DNA from: Bacteroidota bacterium
GTDB taxonomy: Bacteria > Bacteroidota > Bacteroidia > AKYH767-A > OLB10
Length of the DNA: 64,000 nucleotides
NCBI GenBank assembly: GCA_016714005.1
Contig: JADJOA010000001.1
Span: 124,001 to 188,000, forward strand
Direction of reading: 5' to 3'
The notes under the pieces are model-generated. The model had not been told where the DNA came from, did no database searches, and was given only the letters and a program-made list of their open reading frames with translations. Positions 1 through 8,466 of the stretch are shown piece by piece. The translations under genes were made by a program, and so were the position numbers. Position 1 is the first letter of the stretch; every line of letters begins with the position of its first letter.

Positions 1-324
1 AAAAGAAGTTCTGTGCATTCGTGTGTTAGGTGGAACAAAAAAGCGTTATGCATCACTGGGTGATAAAATAGTTGTTACCGTAAAGCATGCATTGCCTGCA
101 GGTAACGTAAAAAAGGGAACTGTTTCTAAAGCTGTAGTAGTTCGCACCTCAAAAAGAAGTAAGACGTAATGATGGATCTTACATCAGGTTTGATGATAAC
201 GCAGTGGTGTTATTAACTGCACAGGACGAATTAAGAGGTACGCGTATTTTCGGACCCGTTGCACGTGAGCTACGCGAAAAACAATACATGAAAATTGTAT
301 CACTTGCCCCCCGAAGTATTATAA
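1..324 (+). CDS. rplN: Large-subunit ribosomal protein uL14 (5' truncated by window edge)
   Basis: uL14 binds 23S rRNA at the subunit interface and contacts 16S rRNA. The reading starts inside the protein at KEVLCIRVLGGTKKRYASLG and ends in the family's conserved SLAPEVL tail; about 18 N-terminal residues lie upstream of the window. Two single-base insertions break the frame, an extra A near 151-156 (after VVVRTS) and an extra C in the C run at 305-310 just before the EVL end. Both are homopolymer lengthenings, so I treat them as sequencing errors. It is the first gene in the window of the canonical spc cluster and is followed by rplX after 18 bases. Confidence 0.93.
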
Positions 325-342
325 TCAATAAGATTAAAAAAA

Positions 343-650
343 ATGATAAAGCTTAAAATAAAAAAGGCGACATGGTTCAGGTAATGTCTGGTGAGTCAAA
401 AGGCAAGCAGGGACGTGTACTAGAAGTTATATTGGAAAAAAGCCGCGTATTGGTTGAAGGCGTTAACGTTGTTTCTAAACACTCAAAACCAAATGCAAAA
501 AACACACAGGGCGGAATTGTAAAAAAGGAAGCACCTGTTCATATTTCAAACTTAATGTTGATAGACCCAAAGAATGGTAAACCAACACGTGTGGGTCGTA
601 AAATAGAAGACGGTAAAATTGTACGTTACGCAAAAAAATCAGGGAGGTAA
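343..650 (+). CDS. rplX: Large-subunit ribosomal protein uL24
   Basis: uL24 is an assembly-initiator protein of the 50S subunit that binds 23S rRNA near the exit tunnel. The open frame from 372 reads MVQVMSGESKGKQGRVLEV, which is the KOW motif. The family normally has about ten residues before this, and the upstream bases supply them: ATG at 343 reads MIKLKIKKGD if one A is restored in the A run at 361-365. I therefore place the start at 343 with a one-base deletion. The C-terminal half (NPKNGKPTRVGRK-like, ending AKKSGR) is normal. It lies seven bases upstream of rplE. Confidence 0.93.
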
Positions 651-657
651 TTAAATA

Positions 658-1215
658 ATGAAAACTGCACCACGTTTAAAAACAAAGTATAAAGCAGAGG
701 TAACAGTTGCTTTGCAAAAACGCTTCAATTACAAAAGCGCTATGCAGGTTCCTCGTTTAACAAAAATTTGTATTAACCAGGGAGTTGGCGATGCTACTGC
801 CGATAAAAAAATTATTGATGCAGTAATGGCAGAAATGTCAACCATTTCTGGACAAAAAGCTGTTGCTACTTTCTCCAAGAAAGATATATCTAACTTTAAA
901 TTACGTAAAGGAGTTCCAATAGGAGTTAAGGTTACTTTGCGTGATGACAGAATGTTTGAATTTTTGGATCGTCTAATTTCAGTTGCTTTACCCCGTATCC
1001 GCGATTTCCGTGGAATCAGCGATAAAGGTTTTGACGGAAGAGGTAATTATACGCTGGGTATAACTGAGCAAATCATCTTTCCTGAAATAGATATTGATAA
1101 GGTTACCAAAATAAGAGGTATGGATATAACATTTGTTACATCGGCACCTACCGATAATGAAGCAATGGAATTACTTAAAGAATTTGGTTTCCCTTTTAAA
1201 ACAAACAATAATTAA
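658..1215 (+). CDS. rplE: Large-subunit ribosomal protein uL5
   Basis: uL5 binds 5S rRNA and places it in the central protuberance of the 50S subunit. The 185-residue intact frame is of normal length and has the family signatures: a VPRLTKICINQGVG-like block near residue 30, FSKKDISNFKLRKGVPIGVKVTLR near 80, and the conserved PRIRDFRGIS block near 115. The start ATG follows a short A/T-rich leader with no Shine-Dalgarno sequence, as is usual in this phylum. Neighbours uL24 and uS14 are in canonical order. Confidence 0.97.
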   Translation: MKTAPRLKTKYKAEVTVALQKRFNYKSAMQVPRLTKICINQGVGDATADKKIIDAVMAEMSTISGQKAVATFSKKDISNFKLRKGVPIGVKVTLRDDRMFEFLDRLISVALPRIRDFRGISDKGFDGRGNYTLGITEQIIFPEIDIDKVTKIRGMDITFVTSAPTDNEAMELLKEFGFPFKTNNN

Positions 1216-1238
1216 AAATCACTTCCAATAAATAAAAA

Positions 1239-1508
1239 ATGGCTAAAGAGTGTATTAAAGCAAGAGACAGAAAGAAGCAAAAATTAGTTGCTAAGTATGC
1301 TGCTAAACGTGCGGAACTAAAAGCAGCCGGAGATTACGAAGGATTGGCAAAACTGCCTAAGAGTTCTTCACCGGTTCGTTTGCACAACCGTTGCATGATT
1401 ACCGGTCGTCCTCGTGGTTACATACGCACGTTCGGCATATCTCGTAACCTTTTCCGCAAAATGGCTTTGGAAGGAAAAATTGCCGGTGTAACAAAATCAA
1501 GCTGGTAA
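1239..1508 (+). CDS. rpsN: Small-subunit ribosomal protein uS14
   Basis: uS14 is in the head of the 30S subunit near the decoding site. The 89-residue intact product has the long, zinc-free form: there are no paired CxxC motifs, and the conserved C-terminal block NRCMITGRPRGYIRTFGISR is present. The start ATG is preceded by AATAAAAA, the A-rich leader typical here. It is followed by a 46-base spacer made of repeated CATAATTCATAA units before rpsH. Confidence 0.97.
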   Translation: MAKECIKARDRKKQKLVAKYAAKRAELKAAGDYEGLAKLPKSSSPVRLHNRCMITGRPRGYIRTFGISRNLFRKMALEGKIAGVTKSSW

Positions 1509-1554
1509 CAATTCATAATTCATAACTCACAATTCATAATTCATAATTAGGAAA
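1509..1554. repeat. AT-rich repetitive spacer between rpsN and rpsH
   Basis: The gap contains four copies or near-copies of the word AATTCATAA(T/C), three ending in T and one in C, separated by ACTCAC. The last units can pair weakly with each other. Similar wording recurs at 6739-6778. It lies inside an otherwise tightly packed operon, so it is probably an inserted small repeat rather than a regulatory leader. Confidence 0.55.
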
Positions 1555-1954
1555 ATGACGGATCCGATTTCAGATTATTTAACCCGGACTTCGCAATGCG
1601 ATAAAAGCAAATCATCGCATTGTTGATGTTCCGGCTTCAAATCTTAAAAAAGAAATAACAAAAATTCTTTACGATAAAGGGTATATAGCAAACTATAAGT
1701 TTGAAGCCACTGCAAACAAACAGGGCTTAATCAAAGTTGCTTTAAAATATCATCCTGTATCAAAGCAATCAGCTATCACCTCTTTATCAAGAATAAGCAA
1801 ACCACGTTTGCGTAAGTATGTAAATCACACAAAATTACCGTGTGTATTAAATGGTTTAGGTGTTGCTATCATCTCTACTTCTAAAGGAGTAATGACGGAT
1901 AAAGAAGCAAAAACGCTGAACGTGGGAGGTGAAGTACTTTGTTATGTTTATTAA
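1555..1954 (+). CDS. rpsH: Small-subunit ribosomal protein uS8 (one-base insertion)
   Basis: uS8 binds the central domain of 16S rRNA and, in many bacteria, represses the spc operon through its own mRNA. ATG at 1555 begins MTDPISDYLTR; after removing one G near 1590 the frame continues RNAIKANHRIVDVPASNLKK and ends in NVGGEVLCYVY with the stop at 1952. The conserved STSKGVMTDKEA block of the C-terminal domain is present. Restored length is about 132 residues, which is normal. The break is in a GG run and is taken as a sequencing error. Confidence 0.92.
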
Positions 1955-1981
1955 TCAATAAAAGTAAAATCAGTAAATAGA

Positions 1982-2536
1982 ATGTCACGAATAGGAAAAC
2001 TTCCAATATCAATTCCAAGCGGAGTTACTGTTAGCGTTAGCGGAAATGTTGTTACTGTAAAAGGAGCAAAAGGAGAGTTGAAGCAACAACTTGCCAATGG
2101 TGTAACTGTTGAAGTTGACGGAAACACAATAAACGTTAACCGCAAATCGGAAATGAAACAGCACCGTGCATTGCATGGATTGTATCGTTCATTAATCAAC
2201 AACATGGTAATAGGTGTATCTAAAGGATATACTATCAATCAGGAGTTGGTTGGTGTAGGCTACCGTGCTTCAAATCAAGGGCAAATGTTGGATTTGGTTT
2301 TAGGACACTCTCACCATGTAGTGTTTGAATTGCCAAAAGAAATTAAAGTTGCTACAAAAACAGAAAGAGGTAGTAATCCTACCATCACACTTGAGAGCCA
2401 CGATAAGCAATTGATTGGCGCTGATGCGGCAAAAAACCGTTCGCTGCGTGCACCTGAACCATATAAAGGAAAAGGTATTAAGTTTACAGGAGAAGTATTA
2501 AGAAAGAAAGCAGGAAAATCTGCAGCTAAAAAATAA
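1982..2536 (+). CDS. rplF: Large-subunit ribosomal protein uL6
   Basis: uL6 sits at the base of the L7/L12 stalk near the sarcin-ricin loop. The intact 184-residue frame starts MSRIGKLPISIPSGV, the family N-terminus, and has the two repeated beta-alpha domains. The C-terminal signature region reads RAPEPYKGKGIKF followed by a basic tail. Length and order between uS8 and uL18 are canonical. Confidence 0.97.
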   Translation: MSRIGKLPISIPSGVTVSVSGNVVTVKGAKGELKQQLANGVTVEVDGNTINVNRKSEMKQHRALHGLYRSLINNMVIGVSKGYTINQELVGVGYRASNQGQMLDLVLGHSHHVVFELPKEIKVATKTERGSNPTITLESHDKQLIGADAAKNRSLRAPEPYKGKGIKFTGEVLRKKAGKSAAKK

Positions 2537-2546
2537 ATAAGTAATC

Positions 2547-2897
2547 ATGCAAAGCGATAAATCTTTAAGAAGAAGAAAAATACGCTACCGTATCCGCAAA
2601 AATGTAAAAGGTACGGCAGAGCGCCCACGGCTTTCGGTATTTCGCAGTAATTCCGAAATATATGTTCAGATCATTGATGATTTAAAAGGCAACACCCTTG
2701 CCGCAGCATCATCAAAAGAGCAGGGAGTAGGTGGAAAAACTAAAAGTGAAAAATCTGTTTCTGTTGGTAAACTAATTGCTGAAAGAGCAAAAGAAAAAGG
2801 TATAGACAAAGTGATTTTTGACCGTGGCGGTTACCTTTATCATGGCAGAGTTAAAGCTTTAGCCGAAGGTGCAAGAGAAGCAGGATTGGTATTTTAA
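2547..2897 (+). CDS. rplR: Large-subunit ribosomal protein uL18
   Basis: uL18 binds 5S rRNA together with uL5 and uL25 in the central protuberance. The 116-residue intact product has the basic N-terminus (RRRKIRYRIRKNVKGTAERP), the strand RLSVFRSNSEIYVQIIDD, and the C-terminal FDRGGYLYHGRVKALAEGAR block that defines the family. It starts ten bases after uL6 and ends 18 bases before uS5. Confidence 0.97.
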   Translation: MQSDKSLRRRKIRYRIRKNVKGTAERPRLSVFRSNSEIYVQIIDDLKGNTLAAASSKEQGVGGKTKSEKSVSVGKLIAERAKEKGIDKVIFDRGGYLYHGRVKALAEGAREAGLVF

Positions 2898-2915
2898 AAA
2901 AAGAAAAAATTAAAA

Positions 2916-3434
2916 ATGTTAGCAACAAACACAAAGAAAGTTAGATCATCCGAAACGGAATTAAAAGACCGCTTGGTAGCCGTTAACCGTGTTACCAAAG
3001 TAACCAAAGGAGGTCGTGCATTTACATTTTCTGCCATAGTAGTAGTAGGTGATGAAAAGGGGGTGGTAGGTTACGGATTGGGTAAAGCCAAAGAGGTAAC
3101 CGATGCTATTGCAAAAGGTATTGATGATGCAAAAAAGAACCTGGTAAAAGTTCCTGTAAGCAAAACTACAGTACCGCACGAGCAGGTTGGAAAATTTGGT
3201 GGATCAACCGTGTTCTTAAAGCCTGCTGCGCCTGGTACAGGTGTAATTGCCGGAGGTGCTATGCGTGCTGTATTGGAGAGTGTAGGAATACATGATGTAT
3301 TGGCTAAATCTAAAGGATCTTCAAATCCTCACAATGTGGTTAAAGCAACTATTGATGCATTAAGCAACATGCGCGATGCCATTGCTGTTGCTCAGCAAAG
3401 AAGTGTAAAACTTTCAAAAGTATTTAACGGATAA
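2916..3434 (+). CDS. rpsE: Small-subunit ribosomal protein uS5
   Basis: uS5 helps form the mRNA entry channel and affects decoding accuracy. The 172-residue intact product has the double-stranded-RNA-binding S5 domain (DRLVAVNRVTKVTKGGRAFTF, then VVGDEKGVVGYGLGKAKEV) and the C-terminal domain with APGTGVIAGGAMRAVLE and GSSNPHNVVKAT. It is in the standard place between uL18 and uL30. Confidence 0.97.
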   Translation: MLATNTKKVRSSETELKDRLVAVNRVTKVTKGGRAFTFSAIVVVGDEKGVVGYGLGKAKEVTDAIAKGIDDAKKNLVKVPVSKTTVPHEQVGKFGGSTVFLKPAAPGTGVIAGGAMRAVLESVGIHDVLAKSKGSSNPHNVVKATIDALSNMRDAIAVAQQRSVKLSKVFNG

Positions 3435-3451
3435 TAAACAACTGTTTCCAA

Positions 3452-3628
3452 ATGGGAAAGATAAAAGTAAAATTAGTAAAGAGCGGAATTGACCAAAGTA
3501 AGCGCCAGAAAAATACACTGGAGGCAATGGGATTCCGAAAGCTACACCAGGTTGTTGAAATGAACGATAACCCGGCCATGCGTGGCATGATTGAAAAAGT
3601 AAAACATTTAGTTACCGTACAAGAATAA
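3452..3628 (+). CDS. rpmD: Large-subunit ribosomal protein uL30
   Basis: This 58-residue gene runs from ATG 3452 to TAA 3626. The product begins MGKIKVKLVKSGIDQSKRQK and continues with LEAMGFRKLHQ and NPAMRGMIEKVKHLV, the normal uL30 layout with its ferredoxin-like fold. It occupies the expected place between uS5 and uL15. No frame problem is seen. Confidence 0.95.
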   Translation: MGKIKVKLVKSGIDQSKRQKNTLEAMGFRKLHQVVEMNDNPAMRGMIEKVKHLVTVQE

Positions 3629-3639
3629 GCTATTAAAAG

Positions 3640-4089
3640 ATGAACTTAAGTAATTTAAAACCTGCACAAGGTTCTACAAAAAACAGGAAGCGAATTGGTC
3701 GCGGAACAGGTTCCGGGCATGGTGGTACGTCTACTCGCGGACACAAAGGTGCCGGATCACGTTCAGGTAACTCACGCAAAATTGGATTTGAAGGTGGGCA
3801 GATGCCGTTGCAAAGACGTTTACCTAAATTCGGTTTTAAAAACATTAACCGTGTTGAGTATAAATCTATCAACGTGGATACACTGGAGGCGTTGTCATCA
3901 AAAAAAGGAATTACTGAATTTACACATGAAGTAATGTGCAGTAACGGGCTTGCTTCTAAGAACGATTTAGTAAAAGTATTAGGCAGAGGCGAAGTAAAAA
4001 GCAGATTAAACGTAAGCGCTCATGCATTTAGCGCCACAGCAAAAAGTGCAATTGAAAATGCAGGCGGTTCGGTTAACATCATAAAATAA
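3640..4089 (+). CDS. rplO: Large-subunit ribosomal protein uL15
   Basis: uL15 is a late-assembly 50S protein that bridges 23S rRNA domains. The 149-residue intact product has the glycine- and arginine-rich N-terminus (KRIGRGTGSGHGGTSTRGHKG), the FEGGQMPLQRRLPKFGF block, and the C-terminal HAFSATAKSAIENAGG signature. The stop is immediately followed, after one base, by the ATG of secY, so the two are probably translationally coupled. Confidence 0.97.
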   Translation: MNLSNLKPAQGSTKNRKRIGRGTGSGHGGTSTRGHKGAGSRSGNSRKIGFEGGQMPLQRRLPKFGFKNINRVEYKSINVDTLEALSSKKGITEFTHEVMCSNGLASKNDLVKVLGRGEVKSRLNVSAHAFSATAKSAIENAGGSVNIIK

Positions 4090-4090
4090 T

Positions 4091-5453
4091 ATGAAGGACT
4101 TTGTCAAGACATTAAAAAATATTTTTTCTATTGAAGAGCTTCGCAACAAGCTGCTCAATACATTGTTGATTATTGCCATCTATCGTTTGGCATCTCACAT
4201 TGTATTGCCCGGTATTGACCCTGATCAGTTGGGTGGCTTAAAAGTCAGGCATCGGGCGGAATATTTGGCTTGCTTGATATGTTTGCAGGTGGCGCGTTCT
4301 CTCAGGCTTCGATTGTTGCATTGGGAATTATGCCATACATCTCTGCATCTATTATAGTGCAGCTCTTGGGAATAGCAGTACCTTATTTCAAAAAATGCAA
4401 AAAGAGGGAGAGAGCGGAAGAAAACGTTTGAACCAGATCACAAGATTTTTAACTGTGCTGGTTACATTAGGTCAGGCACCGGGTTATTTGGTTAATCTGC
4501 GCGCGCAATCTCAATCAGCAATTGTTGCTTATAACCAACCCGATTTAATTTCTCCCGCCTTTTGGTGGACAACATCCATCATCATACTTATTGCCGGAAC
4601 TTTGTTTGTAATGTGGCTGGGTGAAAGAATACAGGAAAAAGGAATTGGCAATGGTATTTCTATCATCATCATGATTGGAATCATTGCCCGCTTACCATTT
4701 GCTTTAAAGGACGAGTTTCTTGCCCGCTTAAACCAAAATGCTGGTGGATTAATTGCTTTCCTTGTTGAGATTGTTGCATTGTTTATAATAGTTGTAATAA
4801 GCATAATGTTGGTACAAGGCACCAGAAAAATTCCTGTACAGTTTGCCAAGAAAATTGTTGGCAACAAACAGTATGGTGGCGTTCGTCAGTACATCCCATT
4901 AAAGGTTAATGCTGCCGGTGTAATGCCAATCATTTTTGCTCAGGCAATTATGTTTATACCTGCAACCATTGCACAGTTTTTTCCTGAGTCAGAAGGTATG
5001 CAGGGTTTTTTCTCCCACTTCACACGTTATGAATCATTCTGGTATAATTTCACATTTGCATTACTTATTATAATATTTACATATTTCTATACTGCTATTT
5101 CTGTTAACCCAAATCAAATGGCTGATGATATGAAAAAGAATGGCGGATTTATTCCGGGAGTAAAACCCGGCAAACAAACCGCAGGTTTTATTGATGATGT
5201 TATGTCAAGAATTACCTTGCCAGGATCTATATTCCTTGCATTTGTAGCCATTCTTCCTGCTATTGCAACGTTGGGCGGAGTAAGTACAAACTTTGCGCAG
5301 TTTTATGGCGGTACATCATTGCTGATTTTAGTGGGTGTAGTATTAGATACATTACAACAAATAGAAAGTCATTTATTGATGAGACACTACGATGGGTTGA
5401 TGAAGTCGGGAAGAATTAAAGGTCGCTCATCAATTAATGCACCTGTACAATAA
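4091..5453 (+). CDS. secY: Protein translocase channel subunit SecY (two indels)
   Basis: SecY is the ten-helix channel of the Sec translocon in the inner membrane and works with SecE, SecG, SecA and the SecDF encoded near 40 kb. Residues 1-50 read from 4091 (KDFVKTLKNIFSIEELRNK, first helix). An extra base near 4243-4248 throws the frame, which resumes with the SQASGGIFGLLDMFAGGAFS plug/helix-2 region. A missing C near 4388 restores the frame at MQKEGESGRKRLNQITR and it is then open to 5453. The C-terminal cytoplasmic loops (VNPNQMADDMKKNGGFIPG) and the end GRIKGRSSI are typical. Restored length is about 453 residues. The breaks lie in A and C runs. Confidence 0.93.
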
Positions 5454-5470
5454 AAAGCGGGAGGGAGAAA

Positions 5471-6284
5471 GTGGGCATTAATATTCGCTCAAAAGAGGAG
5501 ATTGAATTAATAAGAGTTAGTTCTTTACTTGTTGGGAAAACGATAGCTGAAGTTGCAGCGCATATCAAACCAGGTGTTACTACGCTTGAGTTAGATAAAA
5601 TTGCTGAAGACTTTATCCTTTCGCACAATGCAAAACCTGCGTTTAAAGGTTATGATGGATTTCCTTCATCACTTTGCATTTCGGTTAATTCCGAGGTTGT
5701 GCATGGCTTACCTTCACTGCGTGAGTTGAAAGACGGAGACATCATTACAATTGATTGTGGAGTTCTTAAAGACAAATACTATGGAGATTCTGCTTACACA
5801 TTTGCAGTTGGTAATGTAGATGATGATGTGTTGCAATTGCTAAAGATTACCAAGGAAAGTTTGTACTTGGGAATTCAGAAGGCAATTGCAGGAAACAGGG
5901 GTAGGAGATGTAAGCAATGTCATTCAAAAATATTGCGAAGCAAACGGATACGGTGTGGTAAAGAGAATTAATTGGCCATGGAATAGGAACAGAGTTGCAC
6001 GAAAAACCTGAAGTACCAAACTTTGGCAAAGCAGGAACAGGGCCTTTATTAAAACCTGGAATGGTAATAGCCATTGAACCCATGATTAATAAAGGAACAA
6101 AAATGTGAGGCAGCTTAAAGATGGCTGGACAATAATTACAAATGACGGGGAGTGTTCAGCACATTTTGAACATACAGTGGCGATAGATAATTTAAAGCCA
6201 AACATTCTTTCATCGTTTGAACTGATAGAAGCAGAGGAATTGAAAAACGAAAATTTAAATAAACATTTAATAATAAAAATATAA
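5471..6284 (+). CDS. map: Methionine aminopeptidase, type I (several indels)
   Basis: MetAP removes the initiator methionine from new proteins and uses two metal ions. Translation from GTG 5471 gives GINIRSKEEIELIR, and residues 60-130 contain GYDGFPSSLCISVNSEVVHG and the first metal ligand block DGDIITIDCGVLKDKYYGDS. After single-base errors near 5895, 5965-5975 and 6100 the frame resumes with the HGIGTELHEKPEVPNFG and MVIAIEPMINKG blocks (further metal ligands) and FEHTVAID. It ends at TAA 6282, which directly abuts the GTG of infA. Restored length is about 270 residues, somewhat longer at the C-terminus than E. coli MetAP. Confidence 0.9.
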
Positions 6285-6502
6285 GTGGCAAAACAAAATT
6301 CGATAGAACAGGACGGCACCATTGCCGAGGCATTATCAAATGCCATGTTTCGAGTTGAGTTGGAAAATGGTCACGAAATTATTGCCCACATAAGCGGAAA
6401 ATGAGAATGAATTATATAAAGATTTTGCCGGGCGATAAAGTGAAAGTTGAATTATCACCTTACGATTTAACAAAAGGAAGAATAACATATAGGTATAAAT
6501 AA
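6285..6502 (+). CDS. infA: Translation initiation factor IF-1 (one-base deletion)
   Basis: IF-1 is an OB-fold protein that blocks the ribosomal A site during initiation. GTG at 6285, right after the map stop, begins MAKQNSIEQDGTIAEALSNA; the family core FRVELENGHEIIAHISGK follows. One A is missing in the A run at about 6400, after which MRMNYIKILPGDKVKVELSP and the end GRITYRYK complete the normal 72-residue product. The map-infA-rpmJ order is canonical. Confidence 0.92.
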
Positions 6503-6578
6503 GTTTGAAGCTAAAGGTTTGATGTTGGCAATATGGCTAATCTCAAACTTTAGATAACAAACCATAAACAAAAGGAAA

Positions 6579-6695
6579 ATGAAAGTTAAACCATCATTAA
6601 AAAAGAGAAGTGCCGAGTGCAAAATTGTAAGACGCAAAGGCAGACTTTATGTGATTAACAAAAAGAACCCCCGTTTTAAACAACGTCAGGGATAA
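6579..6695 (+). CDS. rpmJ: Large-subunit ribosomal protein bL36
   Basis: This 38-codon gene is too short for most ORF listings. It reads MKVKPSLKKRSAECKIVRRK and continues with GRLYVINKKNPRFKQRQG. bL36 usually carries a CCHC zinc site; here only one cysteine remains (AECKIV), so this is the zinc-free form. It lies between infA and uS13 as expected and is preceded by the A-rich leader AAAAGGAAA. Confidence 0.93.
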   Translation: MKVKPSLKKRSAECKIVRRKGRLYVINKKNPRFKQRQG

Positions 6696-6698
6696 GCA

Positions 6699-6783
6699 AT
6701 GCGAATTGAGAATAGGATTAATTTTATTATTCAAATCAAACTCAATTCATAACTCAAAATCATAATTTATAATTATAAAATAA
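6699..6783. repeat. AT-rich repetitive spacer between rpmJ and rpsM
   Basis: The 85 bases before rpsM contain the words ATTCATAACTCA and CATAATTTATAAT, close to the words in the rpsN-rpsH gap, plus AATTGAG and CTCAATT that can pair across about 35 bases. This is the second spacer with such wording inside the ribosomal operon. No gene or clear promoter box is seen in it. Confidence 0.45.
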
Positions 6784-7161
6784 ATGGCTCGTATAGCAGG
6801 AGTAGATTTACCAAAAAACAAAAGAGGCGAAATAGGATTGACCTATATTACTGGTATTGGTCGTTCTACCGCTCAACAAATTTTAACCACTTGCGAAATT
6901 GACTGGAACAAAAAGGTTCAGGAGTGGAATGATGATGAATTGAACAAAATCCGTTCGTTCATTAATGATAACCTGAAAGTAGAAGGCTCTTTACGCAGTG
7001 AAGTACAGTTAAACATTAAGCGTCTAATGGATATTGGTGCATATCGTGGAGTGCGCCATCGTATTGGATTACCTGTGCGCGGACAACGTACAAAAAACAA
7101 CACCCGCACACGTAAAGGAAAGAGAAAGACAGTAGCAAACAAAAAGAAAGTAACCAAGTAA
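6784..7161 (+). CDS. rpsM: Small-subunit ribosomal protein uS13
   Basis: uS13 contacts the 50S subunit and the P-site tRNA from the head of the 30S. The 125-residue intact frame begins MARIAGVDLPKNKRGEIGLT, has the helix-hairpin block YITGIGRSTAQQIL, and ends with the conserved basic tail GVRHRIGLPVRGQRTKNNTR followed by lysine-rich residues. It starts the alpha-operon portion of the cluster. Confidence 0.97.
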   Translation: MARIAGVDLPKNKRGEIGLTYITGIGRSTAQQILTTCEIDWNKKVQEWNDDELNKIRSFINDNLKVEGSLRSEVQLNIKRLMDIGAYRGVRHRIGLPVRGQRTKNNTRTRKGKRKTVANKKKVTK

Positions 7162-7167
7162 AAAATA

Positions 7168-7262
7168 GCAATTAAGGTAATTGAGGTAATTAAGTTATTC
7201 TGGAAAAGAATTAAGAGTTCAACACCTGATTACCCAATATCTCAAATACCCCATCTCTTAAA
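7168..7262. repeat. Imperfect inverted repeat in the rpsM-rpsK spacer
   Basis: The left half reads AATTAAGGTAATTGAGGTAA and the right half contains GATTACCCAATATCTCAAAT followed by ACCCC, which is roughly its reverse complement (GGTAxTTGAGxTAxT theme). The arms are separated by about 35 bases. This looks like a small palindromic intergenic repeat that has settled between two ribosomal genes; it may fold in the mRNA but has no T tract, so it is unlikely to be a strong terminator. Confidence 0.45.
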
Positions 7263-7269
7263 ATAAAAA

Positions 7270-7683
7270 ATGGCAAAACAACAACAGTCTGCAGCACAGG
7301 CAGCAAAAGCTACCAGCAAAAAGCGTGTAGTAAAAGTTGAAGCAAATGGCGAAGCACACATTAATGCTACGTTCAACAACATTATCATTAGTCTTACCAA
7401 TATGAACGGGCAGGTTATAAGCTGGGCAAGTGCAGGTAAAATGGGTTTTAAAGGCTCAAAGAAAAATACCCCTTATGCTGCGCAGCTTGCGGCAACAGAT
7501 TGTGCTAAAGTGGCTTTTGATTTAGGATTACGTAAAGTAAAGGTTTATGTAAAAGGACCAGGTGCGGGTCGCGAGTCGGCAATAAGAACTTTGAATGGAG
7601 CAGGAATAGAAGTTTCAGAAATTGTTGATATAACACCCATGCCGCACAACGGATGCCGCCCACCTAAAAAGAGAAGAATATAA
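7270..7683 (+). CDS. rpsK: Small-subunit ribosomal protein uS11
   Basis: uS11 lines the mRNA path on the 30S platform. The 137-residue intact product has an Ala/Gln/Lys-rich N-terminal extension, then the core GEAHINATFNNIIISLTN, SAGKMGFKGSKKNTPYAAQ and the C-terminal block DITPMPHNGCRPPKKRRI, which is strictly conserved in the family. Spacing to uS4 is 67 bases. Confidence 0.97.
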   Translation: MAKQQQSAAQAAKATSKKRVVKVEANGEAHINATFNNIIISLTNMNGQVISWASAGKMGFKGSKKNTPYAAQLAATDCAKVAFDLGLRKVKVYVKGPGAGRESAIRTLNGAGIEVSEIVDITPMPHNGCRPPKKRRI

Positions 7684-7750
7684 TTTAGTAAGGAGTAGTA
7701 GTTCTTAGTTTAGATCAACAATTCCATCAATAAAAAATAATAATAAAATA

Positions 7751-8359
7751 ATGGCACGATATATAGGACCAAAAACAAAAGTTGCAAGAAAATTCCGTGA
7801 GCCAATCTTCGGACCCGATAAATATTTTGAAAAGCGTAATTACCCACCGGGGCAACATGGCTTGACAAAAAAGCGTGGCACAAAACAAAGTGAGTACGGA
7901 ATTCAGTTGGCTGAAAAGCAAAAGGTGAAATACACTTACGGAATTCTTGAAAGACAGTTTGCCAAAATATTTGATTTGGCTTCGCGTAAAGATGGAATTA
8001 CCGGTGAAAACCTTTTAAAATTTATTGAATCAAGACTTGATAACGTAGTTTTCAGAATGGGTATTGCCCCATCGCGCCAGGCGGCCAGGCAGTTGGTTTC
8101 TCACTGCCACATTACAGTTAATGGTCAGGTTGTAAACGTATCATCATATCTATTAAGATCTGGAGATATTATTGGAGTACGTGAAAGAGCAAAATCCTTG
8201 GAGGTTATAGCCAATTCATTAAGTAGCCGTGCAAACAAATATGCATGGTTAGAGTGGGATAGCACTTCACTTACCGGCAAATTTTTAAATGCACCTTCTC
8301 GCGATGAAATTCCTGAGAATATAAAAGAGCAATTGATTGTGGAATTGTATTCTAAGTAA
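7751..8359 (+). CDS. rpsD: Small-subunit ribosomal protein uS4
   Basis: uS4 nucleates 16S 5'-domain assembly and in many bacteria represses the alpha operon. The 202-residue intact product begins MARYIGPKTKVARKFREPIF, has the uS4 N-domain and the S4 RNA-binding domain (RLDNVVFRMGIAPSRQAARQ then HCHITVNGQVVNVSSYLLRS). There is no zinc CxxC set at the N-terminus. It is upstream of rpoA as usual. Confidence 0.97.
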   Translation: MARYIGPKTKVARKFREPIFGPDKYFEKRNYPPGQHGLTKKRGTKQSEYGIQLAEKQKVKYTYGILERQFAKIFDLASRKDGITGENLLKFIESRLDNVVFRMGIAPSRQAARQLVSHCHITVNGQVVNVSSYLLRSGDIIGVRERAKSLEVIANSLSSRANKYAWLEWDSTSLTGKFLNAPSRDEIPENIKEQLIVELYSK

Positions 8360-8466
8360 AAAATTAGGGACAGAGTTATCGAGAGATTGAATTATTGAGT
8401 GTTTGCTACTCAGATAATAACCATTGAAATAATCAGAAATAAAATCATAAAACAAAAAAAATAAAC

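Noticed and set aside
4091..5453. SecY as a pseudogene or as programmed frameshifting
   Set aside because: The two breaks are in short homopolymers, SecY is essential, and similar breaks occur across many essential genes; a sequencing error is simpler.
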